Of a stretch of DNA of 64,000 nucleotides, positions 25,044 to 33,519 are shown piece by piece. The stretch is from positions 682,001 through 746,000 of the forward strand of contig NZ_CP022752.1 of assembly GCF_002263515.1 (NCBI RefSeq). Reading direction: 5' to 3'. Below the pieces are notes generated by a model. That model was given only the letters and a program-made list of their open reading frames with translations. It was not told the origin of the DNA and made no database searches. The position numbers were made by a program, and so were the translations under genes. Source of the stretch: Actinopolyspora erythraea. GTDB taxonomy: Bacteria; Actinomycetota; Actinomycetes; Mycobacteriales; Pseudonocardiaceae. The stretch's first letter is position 1. Every line of letters begins with the position of its first letter.

Positions 25044-25062
25044 AACTGGTCTCGCACCAGTT
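25044..25062. promoter_or_regulatory. inverted repeat between XRE gene and toxin-immunity operon
   Basis: AACTGGT-CTCGC-ACCAGTT: perfect 7-bp arms around 5 bp, midway between divergent starts at 24965 and 25098. The obvious candidate operator for the XRE protein. Confidence 0.65.
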
Positions 25063-25097
25063 AGGAGTCACTACTGAGAGCGATAGGAACTTATCGA

Positions 25098-25322
25098 ATG
25101 TCACAGGAATATGAGACGTCCGGTTTCGGGGTACGAGTGCGATGCACGCATGAGGGCGGCTCCGGTTCGCTGCGGGTGTGGCGGTCGCAGTGGACTCCGG
25201 AAGTGATTCGGATTGAGACGCCGACGGTGTTTAACCGGACGGTGTGGACGGTGGAGCAGGCTCGTGTGTTGCGGGATGTGTTGGACGCGGCGGTGCGGTG
25301 TGCTGGGGGTGGGTCGCGGTGA
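25098..25322 (+). CDS. small hypothetical protein with EQARxLRDxLD tail
   Basis: 74 residues (VRVRCTHEGGSGSLRVWRSQWTPEVIRIETPTVFNRTVWTVEQARVLRDVLDAAVRCAG). The last half resembles the C-terminus of the 5873-6394 protein. First gene of a coupled plus-strand operon; the stop overlaps the next start (GTGA at 25319-25322). No recognised function. Confidence 0.55.
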   Translation: MSQEYETSGFGVRVRCTHEGGSGSLRVWRSQWTPEVIRIETPTVFNRTVWTVEQARVLRDVLDAAVRCAGGGSR

Positions 25323-25567
25323 CCAGTTATGCGGGCAGGTTGGGGATGTGGTTGGCCCATGAGCAGTGGAAGCTGGAGCAGGCCTCCTACGACATTCCGG
25401 CGCGGCGGGCCACCCCGAGGCAGTGCGCGGAACTCGCCGGGGTGTTGCAGCGGCTGTCGGATGAGCTGCGCGACTACGCGGCCGGGCTCGCCTTCGGCGG
25501 CGGCAATCCGCCGGAGTCGGGGTCGATCGATCCCGACGAGCCACCCGGAGGGGAGGATCAGCGATGA
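25319..25567 (+). CDS. small hypothetical protein
   Basis: 82 residues, helical and acidic at the end (MWLAHEQWKLEQASYDIPARRATPRQCAELAGVLQRLSDELRDYAAGL). GTG 25319 overlaps the previous stop and its own stop overlaps the next ATG (ATGA at 25564). Family not recognised. Confidence 0.55.
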   Translation: MTSYAGRLGMWLAHEQWKLEQASYDIPARRATPRQCAELAGVLQRLSDELRDYAAGLAFGGGNPPESGSIDPDEPPGGEDQR

Positions 25568-25997
25568 GTGCGCCGCCGGTGCTGCTGGCCACCGCGATCG
25601 CGCTGGCCGGGGCCGTGATCGTGCTGGGTGGTTGGGGTCATCGGGTCAGCTATCGGCCGCGTCACGCGGGCGGCAGTGGTCCGGCCGCCAGACGGTTGGC
25701 CGCGCTCAGGTTGGAGCACTACGCCCGGGGCGAGTACCCGACCGTCGAGTTGATCGGCTGGCCCTCTGCGATCCGGACGAGCAGCCGCACCTGTTCGGGC
25801 CGGCCCCATCCGTCCCGGTGGCGCCCTCACTGGTATCGAGACCGGAGTCGCCACCGGCCGTGCCGCCTCCCACCAGCCCGACCGCCATGAATACCGCTAC
25901 CGCTGCTTCAGCTTCCTCCCCTGAATCAGCATCGGCACCGGATCCTCCCGAGCTGGCACTCATGCGCCGCGTGCTCGACGGGCTGCACCGCTTGTGA
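25564..25997 (+). pseudogene. small membrane protein gene with probable frameshift
   Basis: ATG 25564 starts MSAPPVLLATAIALAGAVIVLGGWGHRVSYRPRH...YPTVELIG with one membrane segment. Near 25755 this frame turns into Arg/Ser/Pro-rich noise. Another frame carries ALCDPDEQPHLFGPAPSVPVAPSL...PELALMRRVLDGLHRL to a stop at 25997 and looks like the true C-terminus. A one-base indel within about 25750-25760 joins them. It may be a real mutation or a sequencing error. Confidence 0.55.
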
Positions 25998-26179
25998 ACC
26001 ACGGCCCGGCACCGTCGAACCCCCGACGTCCGGTGCCGGACCGTCCGCCGCCCGGCCGGCCGCTCCCCTTCCCCGTCCGGCCGGGCGGTTCCAGCGAAAG
26101 ACGTGCGAGTCACCGGCACGGCCGCTCCGCTCCCGTTCGCACGCCCGCCCTGTCGGACCCTCCTGGTAGGGGAGGGTCC

Positions 26180-26275
26180 GTGGCGCTCGGCGAGATCCGT
26201 GGACGGCTTCAACGGGCCATCGACGCCGTGGCGCGAGCCGCCCACCACGCACGCGGCCACACCGCCGCACTGTGA
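26180..26275 (+). CDS. short helical peptide gene upstream of deaminase
   Basis: 31 residues, one amphipathic helix (ALGEIRGRLQRAIDAVARAAHHARGHTAAL). GTG 26180 has AGGGGAGGG just upstream. An alternative GTG at 25994 overlaps the previous stop but would add 62 Pro/Arg-rich residues. Short helical proteins of this kind commonly precede SCP1.201-type deaminase genes in actinobacteria; the role is unknown. Confidence 0.4.
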   Translation: MALGEIRGRLQRAIDAVARAAHHARGHTAAL

Positions 26276-26284
26276 GGAGCAACG

Positions 26285-27025
26285 GTGTCCGAGTCCGATG
26301 TGGAACGCCTGGCCAACCAGGTCAGCGGTGCTCTCGGTCAGCTGCCGCCCGAACAACTGCACCGAGTGCGGTCCTGGGTCGAGGAATTCGCCCTACCCAC
26401 CCTCGCCGAGATCGGCCAGGGCAGCACCTCGCCCGACCTGACCGAAGCCGTCACGCTGCTCGAACAGACCCGCGAACTCATCGACGACGTCCTCGCCCTG
26501 AGCGACACCACCCGAGGACACCTGGTGAGCTACCTCGCCACCCTCGGCATGACCGGCGAGCAGCCCCCACCGAGCCTGCCCCACCCCTCCACCCATCCCC
26601 GAATACCCACCCACACCTCCCACGACCACTCCTGGACCGAGCAGGTGCGCCAACGACTGCCCGAACACACCGGCGGACAAACCACCGGACTCACCTACGA
26701 CCAGGACGGCACCGAACTCACCGAAACCAGCGGACGCGAAGAGGTCTCCGACCGCGCCCGACTCACCCCGCACAACTCCACCCTGTTCCCGGCCGACGAC
26801 CGTGGTGCCCCCGCCGTGTCCACCCACGTGGAAACGAAATACGCCCAACGGATGAGAGAGCGCGGGCAGACACACGGCGTCGTCGTGCTGAACAATCGCA
26901 TCTGTCCTGGTGAACAGAACTGCGAGGCCGCAGTAGCCGCGATTCTGCCCCAAGGGTCCACGCTGGTGGTGTGGCAGCCCGGCGCGTCGCGGCCAAAAGA
27001 GATCCACGGAAAGGCCCGCCCATGA
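26285..27025 (+). CDS. SCP1.201/DddA-like nucleic acid deaminase toxin
   Basis: 246 residues. Residues 1-90 form a helical N-terminal module, 91-160 a Pro/His-rich linker, and 175-246 the deaminase. Catalytic signature: H181-V-E183 (STHVETKYAQRMRERG) and the zinc cysteines C207 and C213 in NNRICPGEQNCEAAVAAILPQG. The layout NN...C...C...LP.G..L.V matches the DddA family, which deaminates cytosine in double-stranded DNA; spacing is C-x5-C rather than DddA's C-x2-C. GTG 26285 follows GAGGAG. It is coupled (ATGA) to an Imm1 immunity gene. The exact substrate, DNA or RNA, single or double strand, is not known. Confidence 0.82.
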   Translation: MSESDVERLANQVSGALGQLPPEQLHRVRSWVEEFALPTLAEIGQGSTSPDLTEAVTLLEQTRELIDDVLALSDTTRGHLVSYLATLGMTGEQPPPSLPHPSTHPRIPTHTSHDHSWTEQVRQRLPEHTGGQTTGLTYDQDGTELTETSGREEVSDRARLTPHNSTLFPADDRGAPAVSTHVETKYAQRMRERGQTHGVVVLNNRICPGEQNCEAAVAAILPQGSTLVVWQPGASRPKEIHGKARP

Positions 27026-27480
27026 CCGTAGCCACCGAAACCGTCGTTATTACTGCCATCCTCGGTCACGAGTTCCACTACGCACGTACCCCCGAGGAAA
27101 CATCCCACCTCGTCGAGGCCGTCCTCGACACCCGATATTCGCAGCTCTACGTCTGGGACCGCCCCTGTCTCTCGTTCGACCACGACGGCGGACCACAGTT
27201 TCCCGGCGGGCACCGGATGCGCATCACAGCAGAATCCGCGGTGGGCTGGGCAGCTCTCAACTACATGCACCCCGGCGCACCCGACGGCGCGCTCGTTGAC
27301 TCCTACAACCCCGCCGCCACCGAGGACACGCCCCCGCTGCTGTTCGACCCCGAAGGCGACCTGTGGTTCCCCGCCACAGCCTCGATCCCACTCGACCAAG
27401 CCCGCCAAGCCATCACCGAATACTGCCGGACCGGACAGCGCCCCACCCGCGTCGAATGGCAACCCGGCCAGTGGTACTGA
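27022..27480 (+). CDS. Imm1-family immunity protein
   Basis: 152 residues: PEETSHLVEAVLDTRYSQLYVWDRP...SAVGWAALNYMHPG...DLWFPATASIPLDQARQAITEYCRTGQRPTRVEWQPGQWY. The FPa.a.ip...a..ai.ey..tG.rP..v.W ending is typical of Imm1, the usual partner of SCP1.201 deaminases. Its ATG overlaps the toxin stop, so antidote and toxin are made together; it presumably binds and blocks the deaminase. Confidence 0.82.
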   Translation: MTVATETVVITAILGHEFHYARTPEETSHLVEAVLDTRYSQLYVWDRPCLSFDHDGGPQFPGGHRMRITAESAVGWAALNYMHPGAPDGALVDSYNPAATEDTPPLLFDPEGDLWFPATASIPLDQARQAITEYCRTGQRPTRVEWQPGQWY

Positions 27481-27593
27481 GGGAGCCACCGCGAGTGGTT
27501 CGGTGGTGACACGACCCCGGGTGCGCCGACCCGTGTTCGGTTTTCGTCCCGTTGCGTCTTTTCGTGATGTTACTCACGGTTCACACTGTGGTC

Positions 27594-30326
27594 ATGTCGG
27601 TCGCGATCACCGCCGAACTCGGGACACCGATCCGGTTGCACGGTCGCAGCTCCCTGCTGGAGTGGCTGCTGCGCCGAGTCGACCGGCACACGCGCGGCGG
27701 CGCGGCGGTGGTGCTCAGCGGGGAGTACGGCAGCGGGAAAACGGTGCTGCTGGAACAGCTCGCCGTCCACGCGGGACTGCCGAGCCTGGACCTGACCGGT
27801 ACTCCCGGGGAGCGCGACATCCCGTTCGCCGGGCTGAACCGGATGTCCGGCGCGGGTGCCGTCACACTCCCCGAGTTCCCGCTGTCCGCCCCCGAACCCA
27901 CGTCGTACCAGCGATTGTGGCGGGAACTCGGTCGACAGCTCGGGGACGGGCCGCTGCTGTTCCGGGTGGACGACGCCCACCTGCTGGACCCGCCCTCCCT
28001 GCGGGCGCTGGCCTTCCTGGCCCGCAGGATCGAGCGGCTGCCGGTGCTGCTGGTCCTCACCGTCACCACGGAAGCCGGCTACGACCACCCTCTCGGCGAC
28101 GCGCTGGACGGTATCCCCCACGCGCGGCTGGCCCCGCTGGACTTCTCCGACAGCATGCGGCTGCTGTACGGGAGCACCGACTTCCCACCGTCCCCCGAGA
28201 TAGCCGAGGAGGTCGTCTCGCGAGCGGAGGGGAACCCGCTGGCACTGGTCGAGTTCGCGCGGGCGCTCACCGGCAAGCAGTCCGTCGGGCTCGTGCCGCC
28301 GCCCCGCGTGCCGCCGCCCGGCGGAAGGTTCCGGGGCGAGGTGAGGCGCCGCCTGTGGGACCTGCCCGACCGGGCGCGGGAGCTGGTCATGCTGACCGTG
28401 GCGGACGAGGAGCTCGGCCGCGAGGACGTGCTCGTGGCGGCACCGCTCGCGGCGGGTGACCCGCACGCGTGGGCGTCGGCCGTGCGCTCGGGGCTGGTCG
28501 CCACAACGGAAGGTGGACTGCGTCCGGCCGGTGAACTGGCGCGGAGTTGTCTGGAGTTCGAGGCGTGCCCCGGCGAGCTGCGGGACGCGCGGCTGTCGCT
28601 GGCCCGGGTCTTCGAACGGGCCGGGGACCACCCCCGAGCGCTGCGACATCGCGCCGCGGCCGGGGACGAGCCCCCGGAACGGCTGGTCGGGCAGCTGGAG
28701 CGAACCGCCGACTCGGCCGAGCGGCACGGCGAGCACGAGACCGCCTCGCGGTTGTACGAGCGGGCCGCCGAGCTGAGCGAGCACGACGAGTCCAGGGCCA
28801 CCCGTCTCCTCGCCGCCGGGCGCGGGGCCTGGACTGGCGGGGATCCGCAGCGCACCCTGGCGATGACCCGCCGGGCGCGCACCCTCGTCCGCTCGGCGGG
28901 ACCGCGCGGGATGCGCGACCTGCTGCGCGGTGGCATCGAGCTGTGCGACGGCAGACCGGCCACAGCGGTTCGCCAGCTCACCGAAGCCTCGACCGCGCTG
29001 CTGGACACCGACCGCGAGCTCGCGGTCACCGCACTGATGCTCGCCGGGGACGCCTGCTGCGTCGCCGGTGACTACCGGGGCTACTACGAGCTCGCCGAGC
29101 GGGCCGAGTGGCTGCGAAGCCCGGAGGACTCCCACGACACCGCGCTGATCCTCCGGAACCTCACCGCGATGTCGGCGACCTTCCGGGGCAGGCACGAGGT
29201 CGCCGCGCCCGCCCTGCGCGAGGTCGTGCGGCTCGCAGACCGGGTAACCGGGGCGGCGCCGCTGGTGCTGGCGGGCCACGCGGCCTTCACACTGGGCGAG
29301 CCCGCCACCTCCTACCGGCTCGCCACCCGAGCGCTGCGCACCGCCGAGGAGCGGGGCGAGACGGTTCAACTGCCCTGGGCCTCGGTCTACGTCTCGCTGG
29401 CGGCGCTGCTGCTGGAACGCTACGCCGAGGCCGAGAGCAGGGCGCTGGAGGGAGTGCGGCTCTCCCGGGCGCTGGGACAGCGCAACCGGATGATCGACCA
29501 CATCGCGCTGCTGGCGCTGGTGGCCGCGTTGCGCGGCGAACCGGAGACCGTGGAGCTCAGGCTCGCGCAGGCCACCGAGGAGGGCCTGTTCAGCAGGGGG
29601 CTCGGGAGGCCGGACGCCTTCGGCTCGTGGGCGGCGGCCTGCGCCGAACTCGCGCACGGCCGTCCGGTGCGGGCCGTCCACCGGCTGCGGCTGATGGACT
29701 CCGGCATCGGCGGCTTCAACCCCGCCGTGCGGGTGCTGGCCGCACCGCACTTCGTGGAAGCCGCCGCCTCCTGCGGTGAGCACGACGACGCGGTGCCGCT
29801 GCTGGGAGCTTTCGACCACTGGGTGAGTTCCACGCGCAGCACCACCCGGATGGCACTGTCCCACCGCTGCCACGCGCTGCTGGCCGAACGCGCCGCCGAC
29901 GCCGACGAGCGGTTCCGCGCCGCGATCGAGTCGCACCGCGAGAGCGGAAGCGGACTGGAACTGGCCAGGACCGAGCTGCTCTACGCGGCCAGGCTGCGCC
30001 GCGCCCGCAAACCCACGGCGGCGCGTGAACTGCTCGACGAGGCCAGCGCCATCTTCGACGACTACGGCGCCGAGCACTGGGCGGCGCGGGCGCGTGCCGA
30101 GCTGCGCGCCGTCGGTCGGTCCGACGGTCCCCGCCGCTCCAAGGAGGCCGTCGAGCTGACCGGGCGGCAGGCGGAGATCTCCAGACTGGTGGCGGAGGGG
30201 GCCACGAACCGCGAGATAGCCGGGATGCTCTACGTCAGCGACCGCACCGTCGAGCACCACCTGCGCAACGTCTTCGCCAAGCTCGGAGTGCGTTCCCGCA
30301 CGGAACTGGCCAAGCTGTTGCGGTGA
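27594..30326 (+). CDS. LuxR-family regulator with AAA ATPase domain (LAL type)
   Basis: 910 residues. The N-terminal NTPase has Walker A GEYGSGKT (43-50) and Walker B-like LLFRVDDAHLLD. A long helical TPR-like middle follows (RLYERAAELSEHDESRATRLLAAGRGAW...). The C-terminal LuxR HTH is LTGRQAEISRLVAEGATNREIAGMLYVSDRTVEHHLRNVFAKLGVRSRTEL. LAL regulators activate catabolic or antibiotic genes and bind inducer and ATP. The start is uncertain: ATG 27567 and TTG 27552 are in frame upstream, and no ribosome site is clear. Monocistronic. Confidence 0.85.
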   Translation: MSVAITAELGTPIRLHGRSSLLEWLLRRVDRHTRGGAAVVLSGEYGSGKTVLLEQLAVHAGLPSLDLTGTPGERDIPFAGLNRMSGAGAVTLPEFPLSAPEPTSYQRLWRELGRQLGDGPLLFRVDDAHLLDPPSLRALAFLARRIERLPVLLVLTVTTEAGYDHPLGDALDGIPHARLAPLDFSDSMRLLYGSTDFPPSPEIAEEVVSRAEGNPLALVEFARALTGKQSVGLVPPPRVPPPGGRFRGEVRRRLWDLPDRARELVMLTVADEELGREDVLVAAPLAAGDPHAWASAVRSGLVATTEGGLRPAGELARSCLEFEACPGELRDARLSLARVFERAGDHPRALRHRAAAGDEPPERLVGQLERTADSAERHGEHETASRLYERAAELSEHDESRATRLLAAGRGAWTGGDPQRTLAMTRRARTLVRSAGPRGMRDLLRGGIELCDGRPATAVRQLTEASTALLDTDRELAVTALMLAGDACCVAGDYRGYYELAERAEWLRSPEDSHDTALILRNLTAMSATFRGRHEVAAPALREVVRLADRVTGAAPLVLAGHAAFTLGEPATSYRLATRALRTAEERGETVQLPWASVYVSLAALLLERYAEAESRALEGVRLSRALGQRNRMIDHIALLALVAALRGEPETVELRLAQATEEGLFSRGLGRPDAFGSWAAACAELAHGRPVRAVHRLRLMDSGIGGFNPAVRVLAAPHFVEAAASCGEHDDAVPLLGAFDHWVSSTRSTTRMALSHRCHALLAERAADADERFRAAIESHRESGSGLELARTELLYAARLRRARKPTAARELLDEASAIFDDYGAEHWAARARAELRAVGRSDGPRRSKEAVELTGRQAEISRLVAEGATNREIAGMLYVSDRTVEHHLRNVFAKLGVRSRTELAKLLR

Positions 30327-30455
30327 GCGCTCGGCGCGGCCCGTCTCGGCCGAGGGGCCACTTGTCGGCTCCGCCGCTCGGGCGCTCGCTGGTGGGAACC
30401 TCCCGGGGAAGGGCTTCTCCCCGGGTGAACGGTCGATGAGTTTTTCCGGAGGGGC

Positions 30456-31301
30456 ATGACCGAGCGGGAGTCCGACGATGAGGGATTCCGAACCGACAGC
30501 AAGGGTAGGCACGCCCCGCTGCGGGAGGACGAGGTCGAGCGAGCGCTGGACACCATCGTCTCCAGGGGCAGGCCGAGACTGTTCCGGACCATGCCCGAGC
30601 TGCTGGCCAGCGGAACCATCGCCGGAGTCGAGATCTCCCTCGGAGTGCTGGCCTTCCTGTCCGTCGAACAGGCCACCGGCAGCAAACCGCTGGCCGGACT
30701 GGCCTTCGGGGTCGGCTTCATCGCGCTGCTGCTGGGAAACAGCGAGCTCTTCACCGAGGGGTTCCTGGTGCCCATCGCCGTGGTGCTGGCCCGCGAGGCC
30801 GGTTGGTGGCGCCTGGCGCGGTTCTGGCTGGCCACCTTGGTGGGCAACCTCATCGGGGGCTGGGGGACCATGTGGATGGTGGTGGTCGCCTTTCCCGGCC
30901 TGCGCGAGGTGGCGGTCGAAACCGGCAGGACCTTCGCCGAATCCGGTTTCACGCCGCGCACCTTCCTGCTGGCGGTGCTGGCCGGCAGCACGATGACGCT
31001 GCTCACCAGGATGCGCATCGGGACCGACGACGACGTGGCCCGGGTGCTCGCCTCGATGGCCACGGCGTTCCTGGTTGCCGGGCTCGGCATGTACCACTCG
31101 GTGCTGGACACACTGTTCATCTTCGGCGGCATCCACGCCGGAGCGGGGTACGGGTACGGCCCGTGGATCGCGTTCTTCGGCTGGACCGTGCTGGGCAACG
31201 CGGTCGGCGGCATCGGGCTGACGACCTTCCTGCGGCTGGTGCGCAGCCACGAGCGGCTCTACGAGTGGCGCCGCAGCGCTCCCGCCAGTCACCGCCCCTG
31301 A
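30456..31301 (+). CDS. formate/nitrite transporter family channel
   Basis: 281 residues. A 40-residue cytosolic N-terminus leads into about six membrane segments (ASGTIAGVEISLGVLAFL, GLAFGVGFIALLLGNSELFTEGF, FWLATLVGNLIGGWGTMWMVVV, FLLAVLAGSTMTLLTRM, MATAFLVAGLGMYHSVLDTLFIF, WIAFFGWTVLGNAVGGIGLTTF). The GNSELFTE and AGLGMYHSV boxes are the half-helix regions of the FNT pore. It carries formate, nitrite or similar small anions. ATG 30456 follows GGAGGGGC. Confidence 0.85.
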   Translation: MTERESDDEGFRTDSKGRHAPLREDEVERALDTIVSRGRPRLFRTMPELLASGTIAGVEISLGVLAFLSVEQATGSKPLAGLAFGVGFIALLLGNSELFTEGFLVPIAVVLAREAGWWRLARFWLATLVGNLIGGWGTMWMVVVAFPGLREVAVETGRTFAESGFTPRTFLLAVLAGSTMTLLTRMRIGTDDDVARVLASMATAFLVAGLGMYHSVLDTLFIFGGIHAGAGYGYGPWIAFFGWTVLGNAVGGIGLTTFLRLVRSHERLYEWRRSAPASHRP

Positions 31302-31386
31302 ACAGGACCGAAACGGCGCGGAGCCTCTCGGCGGGTTCCGCGCGCGACCGGGACCGGCCCCCACCCGGCCGGAGCGCGTTTCCGGT

Positions 31387-32496
31387 TCACCGCTCACCGC
31401 CCGAGTCCCCGTCGGCCTCGTCCGCGCGTTCCGCCCGCTGCTGGTTGGCCCGGCGCTGCGCTTCCCGGTAGCCGTAGGCGGCGCGGCGGACCGTGGCGTC
31501 GTCCTCCAGCCCGGAGCCGAGCGCACCGGCGGCCACCCCCATCGACGTGGCGGCCCACGCCAGCCCGAGGTAGTTGCCGAAACCGATACCGCCGCCGAGC
31601 TTGCTGCTCAGCAGCTCCGGGTCGATCAGGAAGAGGCTGCCGGCCAGGTTGATGACGAACAGCACCACGTACAGGCAGCTGACGCCGGTCACGATCGTTA
31701 TGGAGGTGGAGGAGTTGTACAGCAGCCGTTGTTCCCGGTCAGCGGTGTATTTGGGTTTCTCCCACAGGTTGTGGGTCACGATCAGCCAGGTCGCCATCAG
31801 CGCCACCGCCAGCACGACGACCAGGATCTGACGCCAGGGCCCCAGCATGTCGGCGATCTGCCAGACCGTGCTGGACGTCAGCGCGAACACTGAGGTGGCC
31901 AGCGCCGCGGCCAGCGCTCCGGACATCCCCAGCACCAGCCGCCACGGCGTGTTGCTGCGCACCATCCCGGAGAGCAACCGCGCCCGGCCGCGCCGCTTCG
32001 TCGAGCGGTACCGCACCGCGATCGACTCGCTTTCGGCGCGCTCCCGCCGGATCGGGGCCAGCAACTCGGTCGGCCCGCTGTACAGCCCACTCCCGCTCCG
32101 ATCTCCGCTGTCGGTCAGCTCGCCGAGCACGTTGACCAGCAGTTGCCTGGCTCTGCGCTGCGGCTGGAACCCGCCGAGAGCGGGCAGCGAGATCACCGCG
32201 ACCCGTTCGTGCTCCGAACCGATGTCGGCCAGCACCGGGCGCCTGGCCCGCCGCAGCGGCAGATCGGTCACTCCGACCGCGTAGTCCCAGCCGTGCAGCT
32301 CACGCTGCCGCTCGGTCGCGTCGAGGATCTCCTTGCCGCTGCTGCGGCCCGCCGCCACCGGATCGCTGACCACCTCGACCGTCCACTCGCCGCCCCCGTC
32401 GAAGTTCTCACCCAGTCGCTCCTGCAGGCTCCCGGCCAACGATTCCGCGATGTTGCTCGGGAAGTCCGGATCGCTGACCAACCCCAGTAACGGCAC
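31387..32496 (-). CDS. membrane protein of unknown function
   Basis: 369 residues. Residues 1-190 are soluble (GLVSDPDFPSNIAESLAGSLQERLG..., VGVTDLPLRRARRPVLADI). The second part has four membrane segments (LVLGMSGALAAALATSVFAL, ILVVVLAVALMATWLIV, ITIVTGVSCLYVVLFVINLAGSLFLI, LGLAWAATSMGVAAGALGSGL), ending in a charged tail. GTG 32496 follows AAGGGAG at 32503-32509. No family recognised. Confidence 0.65.
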   Translation of the reverse strand: MPLLGLVSDPDFPSNIAESLAGSLQERLGENFDGGGEWTVEVVSDPVAAGRSSGKEILDATERQRELHGWDYAVGVTDLPLRRARRPVLADIGSEHERVAVISLPALGGFQPQRRARQLLVNVLGELTDSGDRSGSGLYSGPTELLAPIRRERAESESIAVRYRSTKRRGRARLLSGMVRSNTPWRLVLGMSGALAAALATSVFALTSSTVWQIADMLGPWRQILVVVLAVALMATWLIVTHNLWEKPKYTADREQRLLYNSSTSITIVTGVSCLYVVLFVINLAGSLFLIDPELLSSKLGGGIGFGNYLGLAWAATSMGVAAGALGSGLEDDATVRRAAYGYREAQRRANQQRAERADEADGDSGGER

Positions 32497-32696
32497 CGCA
32501 CACTCCCTTCTCCGCCGAGGGCGTGCCTTGTCACCTCGATCTTCGCGGACGGCCGCTCCGAGAGCTCCCCCGGTGAGGCCGGTGGGCTGCCACCCCGTGA
32601 GCGGCGTTCCACCTCCCAGCGGTCTCTCCCGGAACCACCGGGCGACGCGGCGGTGCGGCACGGGAGGTCTCGAATTCCCGAGAGATGGCCGCCGCC

Positions 32697-33035
32697 TCAG
32701 TCGTGCTCGATGCCCTTCCCGGTGCTGCTGCGGGTCCCGTGGGTGGTGGGACGCCCCTTGCCGCGTGGCGGCTCGGGGGTCACCTCCGAACCGGAACGGC
32801 TGTGCTCCGGTACGTCGGAGGGTTCCCCCTCCCGCGGTCCAGGAGTGGGTTCGGCGCCTTCCCGGAGCTCGGTGAGCCTGCCGGTCAGCTGCTCGATCAC
32901 CGGCACCCGGTTGGCGTGGGCCCGTTCGTACTCCAGCAGGGCGGTCAGCTCGTCCTCGGTCAGTGACCTGATCCGGTGCGCCAGCGTCGAGAGCGGCATC
33001 TCGTCGTATCCGGGGATCGGCAGTCGCGCTGTCAA
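32697..33035 (-). CDS. small conserved hypothetical protein
   Basis: 112 residues. The first 55 (LPIPGYDEMPLSTLAHRIRSLTEDELTALLEYERAHANRVPVIEQLTGRL) form a short helical module common in actinobacterial proteins; the remainder is a disordered, charged, Pro/Ser-rich tail. The start is TTG 33035, supported by AAAGGAG five bases upstream. No known function. Confidence 0.65.
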   Translation of the reverse strand: MTARLPIPGYDEMPLSTLAHRIRSLTEDELTALLEYERAHANRVPVIEQLTGRLTELREGAEPTPGPREGEPSDVPEHSRSGSEVTPEPPRGKGRPTTHGTRSSTGKGIEHD

Positions 33036-33083
33036 TGGAACTCCTTTCCGGCCCGCCGGTTCGAAAACCCCGGGCACCAGCGT

Positions 33084-33302
33084 TCAGGCGGGCACGACAG
33101 GGGCCACCCAGCCGTCGGAGGCGGTGGTCCAGTCGGCGCTGCGCGACCAGCCCGCGGCGAGCAGCTCGTCGTCGACCCGCTGCGGTTCCGAGGCCGTCGG
33201 CGGCAGCTCCAGCTCGGTCACCTCGGCGCCCCGGTCGTCGCGCACCGTCACCATCGGGTTCCCGCTATCGCCCGCCGTGATGAAGTGGGCGGTGTTGGCC
33301 AT
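33084..33302 (-). CDS. small hypothetical protein
   Basis: 72 residues (NTAHFITAGDSGNPMVTVRDDRGAEVTELELPPTASEPQRVDDELLAAGWSRSADW). ATG 33302 has GGGGAGGAACGGGA upstream. Precedes the 33035 gene by 48 bp on the same strand, so the two are probably one unit. No family recognised. Confidence 0.6.
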   Translation of the reverse strand: MANTAHFITAGDSGNPMVTVRDDRGAEVTELELPPTASEPQRVDDELLAAGWSRSADWTTASDGWVAPVVPA

Positions 33303-33519
33303 TCCCGTTCCTCCCCGTTCGCCCGTTCTCGTCCCGTGACGAAGGCCTACCCCGCGCCGGACCCGATTACGCATCCGAGGGCACGGGTCCGACTCGCCGC
33401 GACGGGAGGAGGAGCGCTCGGCGGTGGTCGGAACGCGTCTCCGGCCCGGCTCCCGCGTGCGAGTTCACCCCGCCTCGCGTAAGGAGGGGCCCGGAACGGG
33501 ACGAAGCGAGGTGACCCGC

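Noticed and set aside
27570..31526. Very long open frame on the minus strand over the LuxR regulator and transporter
   Set aside because: Gly/Pro/Gln/Arg-rich antisense shadow of the plus-strand genes; no domain, ribosome site or membrane plan.
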